Source: Myxococcales bacterium
GTDB taxonomy: Bacteria; Myxococcota_A; Polyangia; Fen-1088
Reading direction: 5' to 3'
DNA length: 46,401 nucleotides
Assembly: GCA_003142855.1 (NCBI GenBank)
Contig: PLNW01000161.1
Coordinates: 1 to 46,401, forward strand
A program made the position numbers and the translations under genes. Below are positions 7,518 through 15,446 of this stretch, in pieces; the stretch's first letter is position 1; the number at the start of each line of letters is the position of its first letter. Below the pieces are notes generated by a model. It worked only from the letters and a program-made list of their open reading frames with translations, was not told where the DNA came from and made no database searches.

Positions 7518-8869
7518 CCCAGATACTGCACGACCAGAACCGCTGGTGGTCGAACCCCAACCATAGGGAAACTCTACGGGTTAGGCGCCGAAGGCAGGCT
7601 TTCGGCCGGATTCTTGAGTATCTGGGGGACCTCCACGGCGGCCGCGCGGCGGCGCTACTAGGTCCTCGCCAGGTGGGCAAGACCACGCTTCTCTTGCAAC
7701 TAGTCGACGACCTTCTGGGGCGGGGCTGGTCAGCCGGCAACATTACGTTCTTCGACTTCTCCGACGAGCGGCTGATTTCCGCCGTGTCACCGCGGGAGGT
7801 CGTCGCAGTTCATCCGGTGGGATTGTCCGCGGACCAGCCTCGCGTCTTCTTCTTTGACGAGATTCAAAATGCCCTCGGCTGGCAGAAGTGGCTCAAGAGC
7901 GCGGTCGACGAGTCACGGCGAGCCGCTGGGCCTGGGTCGCGCTTCATCGTAACCGGCTCGGCCGCGACATCGCTGCGCCAAGGCGGCGTCGAGTCGGGTC
8001 AGGGTCGCTGGGACGAGATCCCCATCGAAGGTCTCACCCTGGCTGAGTTTCTCAGACTCGGATCGCTGCGGGACGAAGACGCGGTGCCAACCACCGTCAG
8101 TGATCCCCAGGCGTTCGAGCGGTACTTGGAGGTGGGCGGCTTTCCAGAACACATCCAGGCCATGGTGCCGGTCCGCGAGGCTCGTCAGAGAATTCGCGAG
8201 GACATCGCCGAGAGAGCCATCCTGCGGGACTTGCGCCAGACGGGCGTGGATATCGAGCGCATTCGCCGGCTGTTCGTCTACCTAATCAACGGCTCAGGCA
8301 ACGCGTGGAACCAGGCAAGGCGTGCTGACGATCTCGAAGCGAATCGGAAATCAGTGGCAGATTGGCTTTCGGTGCTGGAAGGGACCCGTCTGATTGCCAG
8401 GCTCGATCGAGACCGCCCTGTCCGAGCCAAAGCGCACACACAACTTCGAGCCCAGCCCAAGATCTTCGCCAGCGACCACGGGCTTATCACTGCCTTCGCG
8501 TCGGCCCCGGAACCGATCGAGGTTGCCGACATTCGCGCGCGAGTGTTCGAGGCAGCGGTATTCCGTCACCTGCGGGAGGTGGCCCGGGCCGACCATGGAG
8601 TGCTCAGCTTCGGCCGCGTGGAGGAGAACTTGGAGATCGACTTCATCATCCGCTATCCCGGCCATGCCGTAGGCATCGAGGTCACGTCCAGCACTGATGC
8701 GAAGCCACGCAAGCTCGCGCGGGCGGGACAGGCCATGAGCAAGCTGGGCATCGACCGAAAAGTTTTCGTCCATGGTGGCCTCGTCTCCCATGCAACCGGC
8801 GACATCAAGATCGTTCCCCTACATGAATTCCTGTTGGCACCAGAACGATACGCGGGCGGTGAAGCATGA
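7508..8869 (+). CDS. AAA-type ATPase with DUF4143-like C-terminal domain
   Basis: The 453-aa protein has a Walker A motif GPRQVGKT (52-59), a Walker B VFFFDEIQ (113-120) and a sensor-1-like strand FIVTGSAA (146-153), typical of the AAA_14 ATPases that precede a DUF4143 domain. The C-terminal part (RPVRAKAHTQLRAQPKIFASDHGL, then FGRVEENLEIDFII and GIEVTSSTDA) has the E...D-x-x-x...E-V-x pattern of the DUF4143/PD-(D/E)xK-like fold. The biochemical role of the family is poorly known; many are found in mobile or defence contexts. It overlaps the next gene by 4 bases (ATGA), so the two are probably translated together. Start codon choice is by length only; no ribosome site is visible. Confidence 0.8.
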   Translation: MDITQILHDQNRWWSNPNHRETLRVRRRRQAFGRILEYLGDLHGGRAAALLGPRQVGKTTLLLQLVDDLLGRGWSAGNITFFDFSDERLISAVSPREVVAVHPVGLSADQPRVFFFDEIQNALGWQKWLKSAVDESRRAAGPGSRFIVTGSAATSLRQGGVESGQGRWDEIPIEGLTLAEFLRLGSLRDEDAVPTTVSDPQAFERYLEVGGFPEHIQAMVPVREARQRIREDIAERAILRDLRQTGVDIERIRRLFVYLINGSGNAWNQARRADDLEANRKSVADWLSVLEGTRLIARLDRDRPVRAKAHTQLRAQPKIFASDHGLITAFASAPEPIEVADIRARVFEAAVFRHLREVARADHGVLSFGRVEENLEIDFIIRYPGHAVGIEVTSSTDAKPRKLARAGQAMSKLGIDRKVFVHGGLVSHATGDIKIVPLHEFLLAPERYAGGEA

Positions 8870-10047
8870 GTGGTTTCGCTACGAAGAGTTTGCTGGGGAA
8901 GGACGAGAACGATCGCCGCGAATTCAAGGAAGCGGAGGCACTGCGAAGGCCTGCGAATATCGGACGAGAAGTCGTGGGCTTCCTTAATGCCGGTGGGGGC
9001 GACATCTGGATCGGGGTCGAAGAGAAGGAGGGCAGAGCGGTCGGATTCCAACAAATCGCCGACATCGATCGATCTCTGATCTCGCTGCGTGACCACCTGA
9101 TCGAAACCGTCGAGCCGCAGTATCAGACGGATGAGGTCGAGCTCGATCCCAAGGACGGATTGATTCACGTGACCGTCGAAAAGGGAAAGAATCCTCCGTA
9201 CGCCCAACGGGACGGTGGCCGACGCTTTTGGATCCGCATTGGTGCTCGACTGCGGGAGATGTCGCGCGAGGAGATTGGCAAGAAATTTGCCGAGGCCTTC
9301 AAGGCTCATTCGACAAGAGAAGACCGCGTGGCCGAGATCGCGAAGAAGCTACGGAAAGATCAAGCCAGTGTCGCACTCGAAAAACCCGAGCTCTGGCTCC
9401 GGCTCGTGCCGACTGAGTCCCTGAACATCGACTTGAACGACGAGCAGAACAAGAAGCAGTTTCGGACCTGGCTAACCGACCCGAGTGCAACCGGCAACCG
9501 TCGCTCGGGGTGGGACTTCGTTCACGACATGAGGGCGCCACGCTTTCTTGGCGATCAGGTCAGGCACGGAAACGACGACGACTACATGAGGACCCAGATC
9601 ACGGAACAGGGCCACGTAACTTTCAGGGTCAGCAGCGATAACCTGCGGCAGCCCACTGGCGCCGTCCCCAATCTTGCGCCATACGCGCTTGTCGAGTACC
9701 CGGTGTCAGTCTTTCGCCTGATGGCCGCGATCCTTGGGCGGCATGGTGAGGCGCATGCAAACCTGCAGGTGGTCGCCGGTCTCGTCATCAGCGGCATTCG
9801 AGGCTGGTCGCTGTCGCCAGGCTCACCGCAAGAGCCGGTTCGGCACTGGGGAGGACCAAAGGCGTTCGAGAATGACGTGCTGGAGATCGATCCCGAGCGG
9901 CTCGTGTTCGCTGCGAACGATCTGAAAGAGAACCCTGACCGCTGCGGGCTGCGCGTCGTTCGCCTGATCTATGGAAGATTTGGCTTTGAAAGTGGAGCAA
10001 TCCTACCCGAGTTCGATCAGCAGCAGGGACGTTTACTTCTGGGATGA
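8866..10047 (+). CDS. AlbA_2 (Schlafen-type) putative nucleic-acid-binding protein
   Basis: This 393-aa protein begins with an AlbA_2/Schlafen domain: the REFKEA motif (E19, K21), REVVGFLNAGGGDIWIGVEE (34-53) and GRRFWIRIGA (118-127), about residues 10-145. In eukaryotic Schlafens this fold carries tRNA/rRNA endonuclease activity, while many bacterial members are annotated only as putative DNA-binding or ATP-binding. The C-terminal 220 residues contain GWDFVHDMRAP and a VSVFRLMAAIL helix followed by ISGIRGW, a pattern also seen by eye in the central part of the HTH/HipS fusion protein at 39.4-40.7 kb. The ATG overlaps the stop of the ATPase gene (ATGA, 8866-8869). The pair may act as a two-component defence or stress module; not demonstrated. 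Confidence 0.75.
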   Translation: MSGFATKSLLGKDENDRREFKEAEALRRPANIGREVVGFLNAGGGDIWIGVEEKEGRAVGFQQIADIDRSLISLRDHLIETVEPQYQTDEVELDPKDGLIHVTVEKGKNPPYAQRDGGRRFWIRIGARLREMSREEIGKKFAEAFKAHSTREDRVAEIAKKLRKDQASVALEKPELWLRLVPTESLNIDLNDEQNKKQFRTWLTDPSATGNRRSGWDFVHDMRAPRFLGDQVRHGNDDDYMRTQITEQGHVTFRVSSDNLRQPTGAVPNLAPYALVEYPVSVFRLMAAILGRHGEAHANLQVVAGLVISGIRGWSLSPGSPQEPVRHWGGPKAFENDVLEIDPERLVFAANDLKENPDRCGLRVVRLIYGRFGFESGAILPEFDQQQGRLLLG

Positions 10048-10166
10048 ACTGTCCTTCAATGACCTCGCCCAGTCGGTCCATCAGAAAACTGAGGGACTCG
10101 TCAGCTAACCACGCGGTATCAGCGGACCAGTCGGTTGGCGCGAGCCTTGCTAGACTCAACCTAGCC

Positions 10167-11567
10167 ATGCGCAAAGGCTTCTATGCTGCTTTGGTACTAT
10201 CCCTTTCGGCCTGCGGCGGCCGGCATCCTCTGCAGCCCGGTTCCGGACGAGCTGGCGATGCGGCTGGAAGCGATGTTCAACTCGCTTCCTACGGCGACGC
10301 GGCCACCGACACCGGCCCGGACACGCGCCATTGCACTTTCATGGGGTTCGCACTAGCCGTGAGCTACCCGACCACCCACGAACCGATGTCCATCGTTGCC
10401 GTCGATCGTACGGGCAACGGACATCTCGACCTCGTGGTTAGCGAGCGCGGTGACAATAAGTCGACGTCCGAGCTCCTGGCCAATGCGGGCAACGGCACGT
10501 TCGCACTGTCGGCATCGTACGGTGTCAGCAGCAACAATGTTGGCAGCCTGGTGGCCGCCGACTTCAACGGCGACGGCAAAATCGATCTCGCAAGCCAAGC
10601 GGACGCCGTCGACGGGATCGATCTCGGAACCGGCAACGGCGTGCTCGCGATCGACTTCGGGACCGGCAACGGCACGTTTGCTTCGCAGGTGGTCACGTAC
10701 TCCAGTCCGCAGTCCTACGGTTACCTTACGGTGGGCGACTTCAATGGCGACGGTCACCCCGACCTCGCGTTTGCAGGCTACGACTACATAATGACTGGCG
10801 GCTTTATCACCCCAGACGGCCTCATCGCTACGCCCGCGCCCGAGCCGACTGACTTCGCGTTGAACGTGTTTTTCAACGCGGGCGACGGCACGCTCGCGGC
10901 GCCCGTGATCTATGCGAATCCGAATGGCTTCGCAGACATCGCGAGCGGCGACTTCGACGGAGACGGCCACCTCGATATCGCGGAACTCGTCACATCCGGG
11001 AACTCCGGCGGGATTGGCGTCTTCTTCAATGCGGGCGACGGCACCCTACGCAGCGAAGTCACCTACGTCGCGAGCCCCGACTGGATCGCCTACGGCCTTG
11101 CCGTCGCTGACTTCAATGGCGATGGCAAAGACGATGTCGCAACCACGACCATCATGAACCCCAACGCGGCCAGCGAGGCCAACGTCCTGCAAGTGTTTAC
11201 CGGCGCGAGCAATGGCAGCCTCAACGGGCCGGTCAGCTATCCCATCGCCGACATGCCAAGCGTGTATCAGATTGTCACCGGCGACTTCAACGGCGACGGC
11301 AAACCCGACCTCGCGATGGTGATCGGGCGCACTTCGCAGGGCGCACCGGTCGACCCCGTGCCCGTGGCGGTATTCGAGAACCTCGGCGACGGAACGTTCG
11401 GCGCACCGGTGACCTACGGCGTGGCTGGCGGGGCTATGGACTACGGAACGGCCATTGCAGCGGGCGACTTCAATGGTGACGGCGTGACCGACATCGCGGT
11501 CACGACGAGCAGTGAGGATCCCCCGTATCCTGTGGCCGTGAACGTGCTGTTGTCGAAGTGCGAGTAG
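10167..11567 (+). CDS. FG-GAP/VCBS repeat lipoprotein (predicted seven-bladed propeller)
   Basis: The protein starts at ATG 10167 with a lipoprotein signal (FYAALVLSLSAC, lipid Cys 16); an upstream in-frame ATG at 10044 adds 41 non-signal residues and overlaps the preceding gene, so it is rejected. Seven calcium-binding-like repeats are seen, mostly of the form DFNGDGKxDLA (ADFNGDGKIDLAS, GDFNGDGHPDLAF, GDFDGDGHLDIAE, ADFNGDGKDDVAT, GDFNGDGKPDLAM, GDFNGDGVTDIAV, plus a degenerate first one), as in FG-GAP/VCBS beta-propellers. It has 466 aa and is probably displayed on the outer membrane; its ligand is unknown. Such proteins are highly paralogous in myxobacteria. Confidence 0.88.
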   Translation: MRKGFYAALVLSLSACGGRHPLQPGSGRAGDAAGSDVQLASYGDAATDTGPDTRHCTFMGFALAVSYPTTHEPMSIVAVDRTGNGHLDLVVSERGDNKSTSELLANAGNGTFALSASYGVSSNNVGSLVAADFNGDGKIDLASQADAVDGIDLGTGNGVLAIDFGTGNGTFASQVVTYSSPQSYGYLTVGDFNGDGHPDLAFAGYDYIMTGGFITPDGLIATPAPEPTDFALNVFFNAGDGTLAAPVIYANPNGFADIASGDFDGDGHLDIAELVTSGNSGGIGVFFNAGDGTLRSEVTYVASPDWIAYGLAVADFNGDGKDDVATTTIMNPNAASEANVLQVFTGASNGSLNGPVSYPIADMPSVYQIVTGDFNGDGKPDLAMVIGRTSQGAPVDPVPVAVFENLGDGTFGAPVTYGVAGGAMDYGTAIAAGDFNGDGVTDIAVTTSSEDPPYPVAVNVLLSKCE

Positions 11568-11580
11568 CACCCCATGGTGC
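11567..11580. terminator. Small hairpin between convergent genes
   Basis: GCACC-CCAT-GGTGC forms a 5-bp stem with a 4-base loop right at the stop codon of the FG-GAP gene and 43 bases from the stop of the convergent lipoprotein gene. There is no T tract, so terminator function is only plausible. Confidence 0.3.
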
Positions 11581-11622
11581 CAAATGGGTGGCGGCATGTC
11601 ACGGGTGGGTCATGGGGACGGG

Positions 11623-11991
11623 CTACGGCGCGATCCAGGTTTGGCCGTTGGACGTGCAGAGCATCTTCTCGTTGTTGGCATTTCCCGCGTAGAGCCAGGA
11701 GGTAACAGTCTGCACGGAGTCCGGCTCCGTCGACTTGACCCGGCAGCCTCCGTCGGCGCCCACGTGCGAACAAACCGTAGAGGCCACGCCTCCTGCGCCG
11801 ACGCAAGCGTCACTCTGTACCTGGATGGCGTCGGCGGAGGAGGCGCTTGGGATGCTATACTCGATGCACGTCTTGGCGGTGCCGGAGCCTATGGTACACG
11901 CGACCGTGGACCAGGAGCCGCCATCGCCGCAGGCCGCGATGATCGCGGCAAGAGACGCGGCAATTGGGTGAGACAGCTTCACGTTTCTCAT
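11623..11991 (-). CDS. Small Cys-rich lipoprotein, function unknown
   Basis: The 122-aa product starts at ATG 11991-11989 (MRNVKL) and has a lipoprotein signal with lipobox IIAAC (Cys 21). The mature part has six more Cys residues, suggesting disulfides, and ends NGQTWIAP. It does not resemble a family I can name. The frame continues upstream into the rfbD gene, but residues before MRNVKL are a shadow of that gene. It lies 71 bases downstream of rfbD on the same strand, so read-through from the rhamnose operon is possible. No good ribosome site is visible. Confidence 0.7.
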   Translation of the reverse strand: MRNVKLSHPIAASLAAIIAACGDGGSWSTVACTIGSGTAKTCIEYSIPSASSADAIQVQSDACVGAGGVASTVCSHVGADGGCRVKSTEPDSVQTVTSWLYAGNANNEKMLCTSNGQTWIAP

Positions 11992-12062
11992 GGTAGCGCA
12001 CAGACGGAACGAAGAAGAAGCTCGGTCCCACGCAGAGTGGGTGTTGCGTCCGCAGACAAGTC

Positions 12063-12911
12063 CTACAGCGGCTCCATCTGCGCGACGACGCTGGCCAGGT
12101 TCTTCCGCCAGTCGGGCATGGGGCCGAGAATCGCCTCGGTGGGCGCGAGATCCAGCACACTGTAGGCGGGCCGGGCGGCAGGGCGGGGGAACTCGGCCGT
12201 GGTGCAGGGACGAACGATCGCGCTGCGACCGAGCAGGCGCGCGATCTCGACGGTGAATTCGTACCAGGTGCATTCGCCACCGTCGGTGACGTGCAAGGTC
12301 CCGCGCGTCCCGCGGTCGACGAGGGCCAGGGTGGCTGCGGCCAGGTGTTGCGTGCTGGTGGGCCGGCCGCGCTGATCGTCGACCACTTTCAGCTCGGGCT
12401 TGTCGCGCGTCAGGCGCGCCATGGTGCGCACGAAGTTGTTGGCCCAAGGGGCATACAGCCAGCTCGTGCGCACGATGAGAAACTGGGCACCGCTCTGTCG
12501 GATCGCGATCTCACCTGCGGCCTTGCTCCGGCCGTAGACGCCGAGTGGTTGCAGAGGCGCATCCACGGCATACGGCGTCTGGGCATTGCCCGCAAAGACG
12601 TAGTCGGTGCTGAAATGGACCAATGGGATGCGGGCGCGCGCACAGGCCGCGGCCACCACCCCGGGCGCGGTGCCGTTGGCGCGCAAGGCAGCCGCCTCGT
12701 CGGCTTCCGCGCCGTCCACGTTGGTGTAAGCGGCGCAGTTGATGACCGCGGACCAGGGCTTCTCGAAGATCGGCCCGACTTGGCTCGGCTCAGCGATGTC
12801 CAGCCCGGGCAGATCGAAACCTGTGAAAGGTCGCTGCTTGGCCGTGAGCAGCTCGCGAAAAGCTCGGCCCAGCATGCCCCGATCGCCGAGTAACAGGAGA
12901 GGGGCGGACAT
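12063..12911 (-). CDS. rfbD: dTDP-4-dehydrorhamnose reductase
   Basis: The last step of dTDP-L-rhamnose synthesis: NADPH-dependent reduction of dTDP-4-dehydrorhamnose. The 282-aa protein starts MSAPLLLLGDRGMLGRAF, a Rossmann GxxGxxG-like motif (G-D-R-G-M-L-G); INCAAYTNVDGAE, FSTDYVFAG and YGRSKAAGE (catalytic Tyr-x-x-x-Lys) follow, as in RmlD. The ATG at 12911 is two bases after the rfbC stop; a longer reading frame upstream is only a shadow of rfbC. It is the last gene of the rfbB-A-C-D cluster, all on the minus strand with gaps or overlaps of 4 bases or fewer. Confidence 0.95.
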   Translation of the reverse strand: MSAPLLLLGDRGMLGRAFRELLTAKQRPFTGFDLPGLDIAEPSQVGPIFEKPWSAVINCAAYTNVDGAEADEAAALRANGTAPGVVAAACARARIPLVHFSTDYVFAGNAQTPYAVDAPLQPLGVYGRSKAAGEIAIRQSGAQFLIVRTSWLYAPWANNFVRTMARLTRDKPELKVVDDQRGRPTSTQHLAAATLALVDRGTRGTLHVTDGGECTWYEFTVEIARLLGRSAIVRPCTTAEFPRPAARPAYSVLDLAPTEAILGPMPDWRKNLASVVAQMEPL

Positions 12912-12913
12912 CA

Positions 12914-13471
12914 CTAGCCCTTCCACTGCGGCAGGCGCGCTGGATCGATGGCGGCCAAAGGCGAGAAGTGCTGGTCCTTCTCGCTGATGATCGGTTGACT
13001 GACCGGCCACGGGATGCCCAGCGCTGGATCGTTCCACGCCACGCCCAGTTCCTGCTGGGGCAGATAGACATCGGTGCACTTGTAGGCGAACAGGGCGCGC
13101 TCGCTCACCACGCAGAAGCCATGGGCGAAGCCGGGCGGGATGTACATCTGGCGATGGTCGCGCGATGACAGGCGTGTGCTGGCCCACTTGCCGAAGAAAG
13201 GCGATCCCACCCGCACATCAACGGCCGCGTCGAAGACCTCGCCCTCGACGACGTAGACCAGCTTGCCTTGACCTCTGGGATGCTGCAGGTGCAGGCCGCG
13301 CAGGGTGCCGCGGCAGGAAAGGGACAGGTTGTCCTGCACGAAGCGCTCGCGGATGCCCACCTCGGCGTAGCGTTCAGCCTGGAAGGTCTCGACAAAGTAG
13401 CCGCGCGCATCGCCTAACACCTTGGGTTCGACCAGCAGGATCTCGGGAATCTCCAGGGGCGTGACCTTCAT
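12914..13471 (-). CDS. rfbC: dTDP-4-dehydrorhamnose 3,5-epimerase
   Basis: The 185-aa cupin-fold epimerase has the family signatures IPEILLVEPKVLGDARGYFVE at the N-terminus (within 7-27), FVQDNLSLS, the LRGLHLQ segment carrying the catalytic His, and a later GFAHGFCVVS. It converts dTDP-4-dehydro-6-deoxyglucose to dTDP-4-dehydrorhamnose. Its ATG overlaps the rfbA stop (ATGA, 13468-13471), indicating translational coupling. Length is normal for RmlC. Confidence 0.96.
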   Translation of the reverse strand: MKVTPLEIPEILLVEPKVLGDARGYFVETFQAERYAEVGIRERFVQDNLSLSCRGTLRGLHLQHPRGQGKLVYVVEGEVFDAAVDVRVGSPFFGKWASTRLSSRDHRQMYIPPGFAHGFCVVSERALFAYKCTDVYLPQQELGVAWNDPALGIPWPVSQPIISEKDQHFSPLAAIDPARLPQWKG

Positions 13472-14349
13472 AGCTGGCCCCTCTCCGGAAGCCGCAGCAG
13501 ATACTGCCCGTAGTTGGTCTTGCCGAGAGGCTCGGCCAGCCGGCGCAGGTGGTCCCTGTCAATCCAGCCCTTGTGGAACGCAATCTCTTCCGGGCACGCC
13601 ACCATCAGACCTTGGCGCGCCTGAATGGTCTGGATGAACTGGGCCGCCTGCAGCAAGGAATCGTGTGTGCCCGTGTCCAGCCAGGCCACGCCACGCCCGA
13701 GTTTTTCTAAGTGAAGCTGTCCCCGGTGCATGTACAGCCGGTTGAGATCGGTGATTTCCAATTCGCCGCGCGGACTGGGCCGCAGCATTTCGGCCATCTC
13801 GACCACGCGTCCGTCGTAGAAGTACAGCCCCGTCACTGCGAAATGGCCGCGTGGCTGCTTGGGTTTCTCCTCGAGACTGAGCACGCGCCCGTCGCCGTCT
13901 AGCTCGGCCACGCCATAGGCCTCGGGGTTTTGCACGAAGTAGCCAAACACCGTGGCACCAGACTCGCGGCAAGCCACGTCCTCAAACAGGCCGCCCAGGC
14001 CCGTGCCGTAAAAGATGTTGTCGCCCAGCACCAGGGCGCAGGGATCGCCGGAGATGAAGCCGCGACCAATGAGAAAGGCCTGGGCCAGCCCGTCAGGACT
14101 GGGCTGTACGGCGTATTGAATCTGCAGACCCCAGGCCGAGCCATCACCCAGCAGCTGCTGAAACTGGGGCGCGTCGTGCGGGGTGGTGATGACCAATATG
14201 TGGCGAATTCCCGCCAGCATCAGTGTGGTCAGCGGGTAATAGATGAGCGGCTTGTCGTACACTGGCATGAGCTGCTTGCTCACCGCGCGCGTGAGCGGAT
14301 GCAAACGCGTGCCCGATCCTCCGGCCAGGATGATTCCCTTTTGCACCAT
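13468..14349 (-). CDS. rfbA: Glucose-1-phosphate thymidylyltransferase
   Basis: This enzyme makes dTDP-glucose from glucose-1-phosphate and dTTP. The N-terminal KGIILAGGSGTRLHPLT nucleotidyltransferase motif, MPVYDKPLIYYPL and LVLGDNIFYG are characteristic of RmlA. At 293 aa it has the usual length. It starts two bases after rfbB and overlaps rfbC by 4 bases, so expression is likely from a single promoter upstream of rfbB. Confidence 0.97.
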   Translation of the reverse strand: MVQKGIILAGGSGTRLHPLTRAVSKQLMPVYDKPLIYYPLTTLMLAGIRHILVITTPHDAPQFQQLLGDGSAWGLQIQYAVQPSPDGLAQAFLIGRGFISGDPCALVLGDNIFYGTGLGGLFEDVACRESGATVFGYFVQNPEAYGVAELDGDGRVLSLEEKPKQPRGHFAVTGLYFYDGRVVEMAEMLRPSPRGELEITDLNRLYMHRGQLHLEKLGRGVAWLDTGTHDSLLQAAQFIQTIQARQGLMVACPEEIAFHKGWIDRDHLRRLAEPLGKTNYGQYLLRLPERGQL

Positions 14350-14351
14350 GG

Positions 14352-15395
14352 TCAGCGGCTCCCGTAGTTCAATTCGATCCAGCGCCGGTATTCACCAGTG
14401 CGCACGGAATCGATCCAGGCGCGATTGGCGAGATACCAGCGCACCGTCTTGCGCAGCCCGCTCTCGAAACTCTCGCGCGGTTTCCAGCCCAGTTCCGCCT
14501 CGATGCGAGAGGAATCGATGGCGTAACGTAGATCGTGTCCCGGCCGGTCGGGGACATGACGGACCAGTCCCAGAAGTTCTGCCTCGGGCGCACCGGTTTC
14601 TTCAGCGACCAGGCGGCACAGCTTGTTCACCACGTCGATATTGCGCTGCTCGCTGCGACCGCCGACGTTGTAGGTGCGGCCGTTCTGGCCCGCGCCGATG
14701 ATGGTCCAGATGGCCTCGCAGTGATCCTCGACGTAGAGCCAGTCGCGCACGTTGAGCCCCTGGCCGTAGACCGGCAACGGCTTGCGCTCCAGCAGATTCA
14801 GGATCATCAGGGGAATCAGTTTTTCAGGAAACTGCAGCGGCCCATAGTTGTTCGAGCAGTTGCTCACCCGCACCGGCAGGCCGAAGGTGCGGTGCCAGGC
14901 GCGCACCAAGTGATCGCTGGCTGCCTTGGACGCAGAATAGGGGCTCGACGGATCATAGCGGGTTTCTTCGTGGAACAGGCCGCTGGCGCCCAGCGAGCCA
15001 AACACCTCGTCGGTGGAGACGTGATGCAAGAGCCCCTGGCCGGGCGCCCACAGTTCGCGGCAGGCTTCCAGCAGATTGAAAGTGCCCTCGACATTGCTGC
15101 GCACAAAGGCCCGCGGCCCCGTGATGGAGCGATCCACGTGGCTCTCGGCCGCAAAATGCACCACCACGTCGGGCTTGTGCTGGGCAAACACGGCCCGCAG
15201 CGCGGAGAAATCACACAGGTCGACCCGTTCGAAGGTGTAGTTGGGCCGGCTGGCCACGGCCTCCAGGCTGCCCAGATTGGCCGCGTAGGTCAGCGCGTCC
15301 AGGTTGATGAAGTGGTGCTCGCGGTGGCGGGGTACCAAGAGATTGAGAAAGTTCGCGCCGATGAAGCCGGCGCCGCCGGTTACCAGGATTCGCAT
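14352..15395 (-). CDS. rfbB: dTDP-glucose 4,6-dehydratase
   Basis: Extended SDR enzyme that converts dTDP-glucose to dTDP-4-dehydro-6-deoxyglucose. MRILVTGGAGFIGANFL starts the NAD-binding domain (GxxGxxG), followed by HFAAESHVDRSI, the active-site STDEVFGSLG and YSASKAASDH (Tyr-x-x-x-Lys), all typical of RmlB. I chose the ATG at 15395; an in-frame TTG 21 bases upstream gives seven extra residues not usual in the family. It is the first gene of the rhamnose cluster. dTDP-rhamnose probably feeds O-antigen or exopolysaccharide synthesis; no glycosyltransferase is adjacent. The 51 bases to the histidine kinase gene upstream leave little room for a separate promoter. Confidence 0.96.
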   Translation of the reverse strand: MRILVTGGAGFIGANFLNLLVPRHREHHFINLDALTYAANLGSLEAVASRPNYTFERVDLCDFSALRAVFAQHKPDVVVHFAAESHVDRSITGPRAFVRSNVEGTFNLLEACRELWAPGQGLLHHVSTDEVFGSLGASGLFHEETRYDPSSPYSASKAASDHLVRAWHRTFGLPVRVSNCSNNYGPLQFPEKLIPLMILNLLERKPLPVYGQGLNVRDWLYVEDHCEAIWTIIGAGQNGRTYNVGGRSEQRNIDVVNKLCRLVAEETGAPEAELLGLVRHVPDRPGHDLRYAIDSSRIEAELGWKPRESFESGLRKTVRWYLANRAWIDSVRTGEYRRWIELNYGSR

Positions 15396-15446
15396 GTTAG
15401 GGGGTAGGGGAGTCAATCTCCCACAGACACAACATAACCCATGCCG

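Noticed and set aside
10044..10166. Upstream in-frame ATG that would couple the FG-GAP protein to the AlbA_2 gene
   Set aside because: It would bury the lipoprotein signal 41 residues inside the protein, so the overlap is coincidental.
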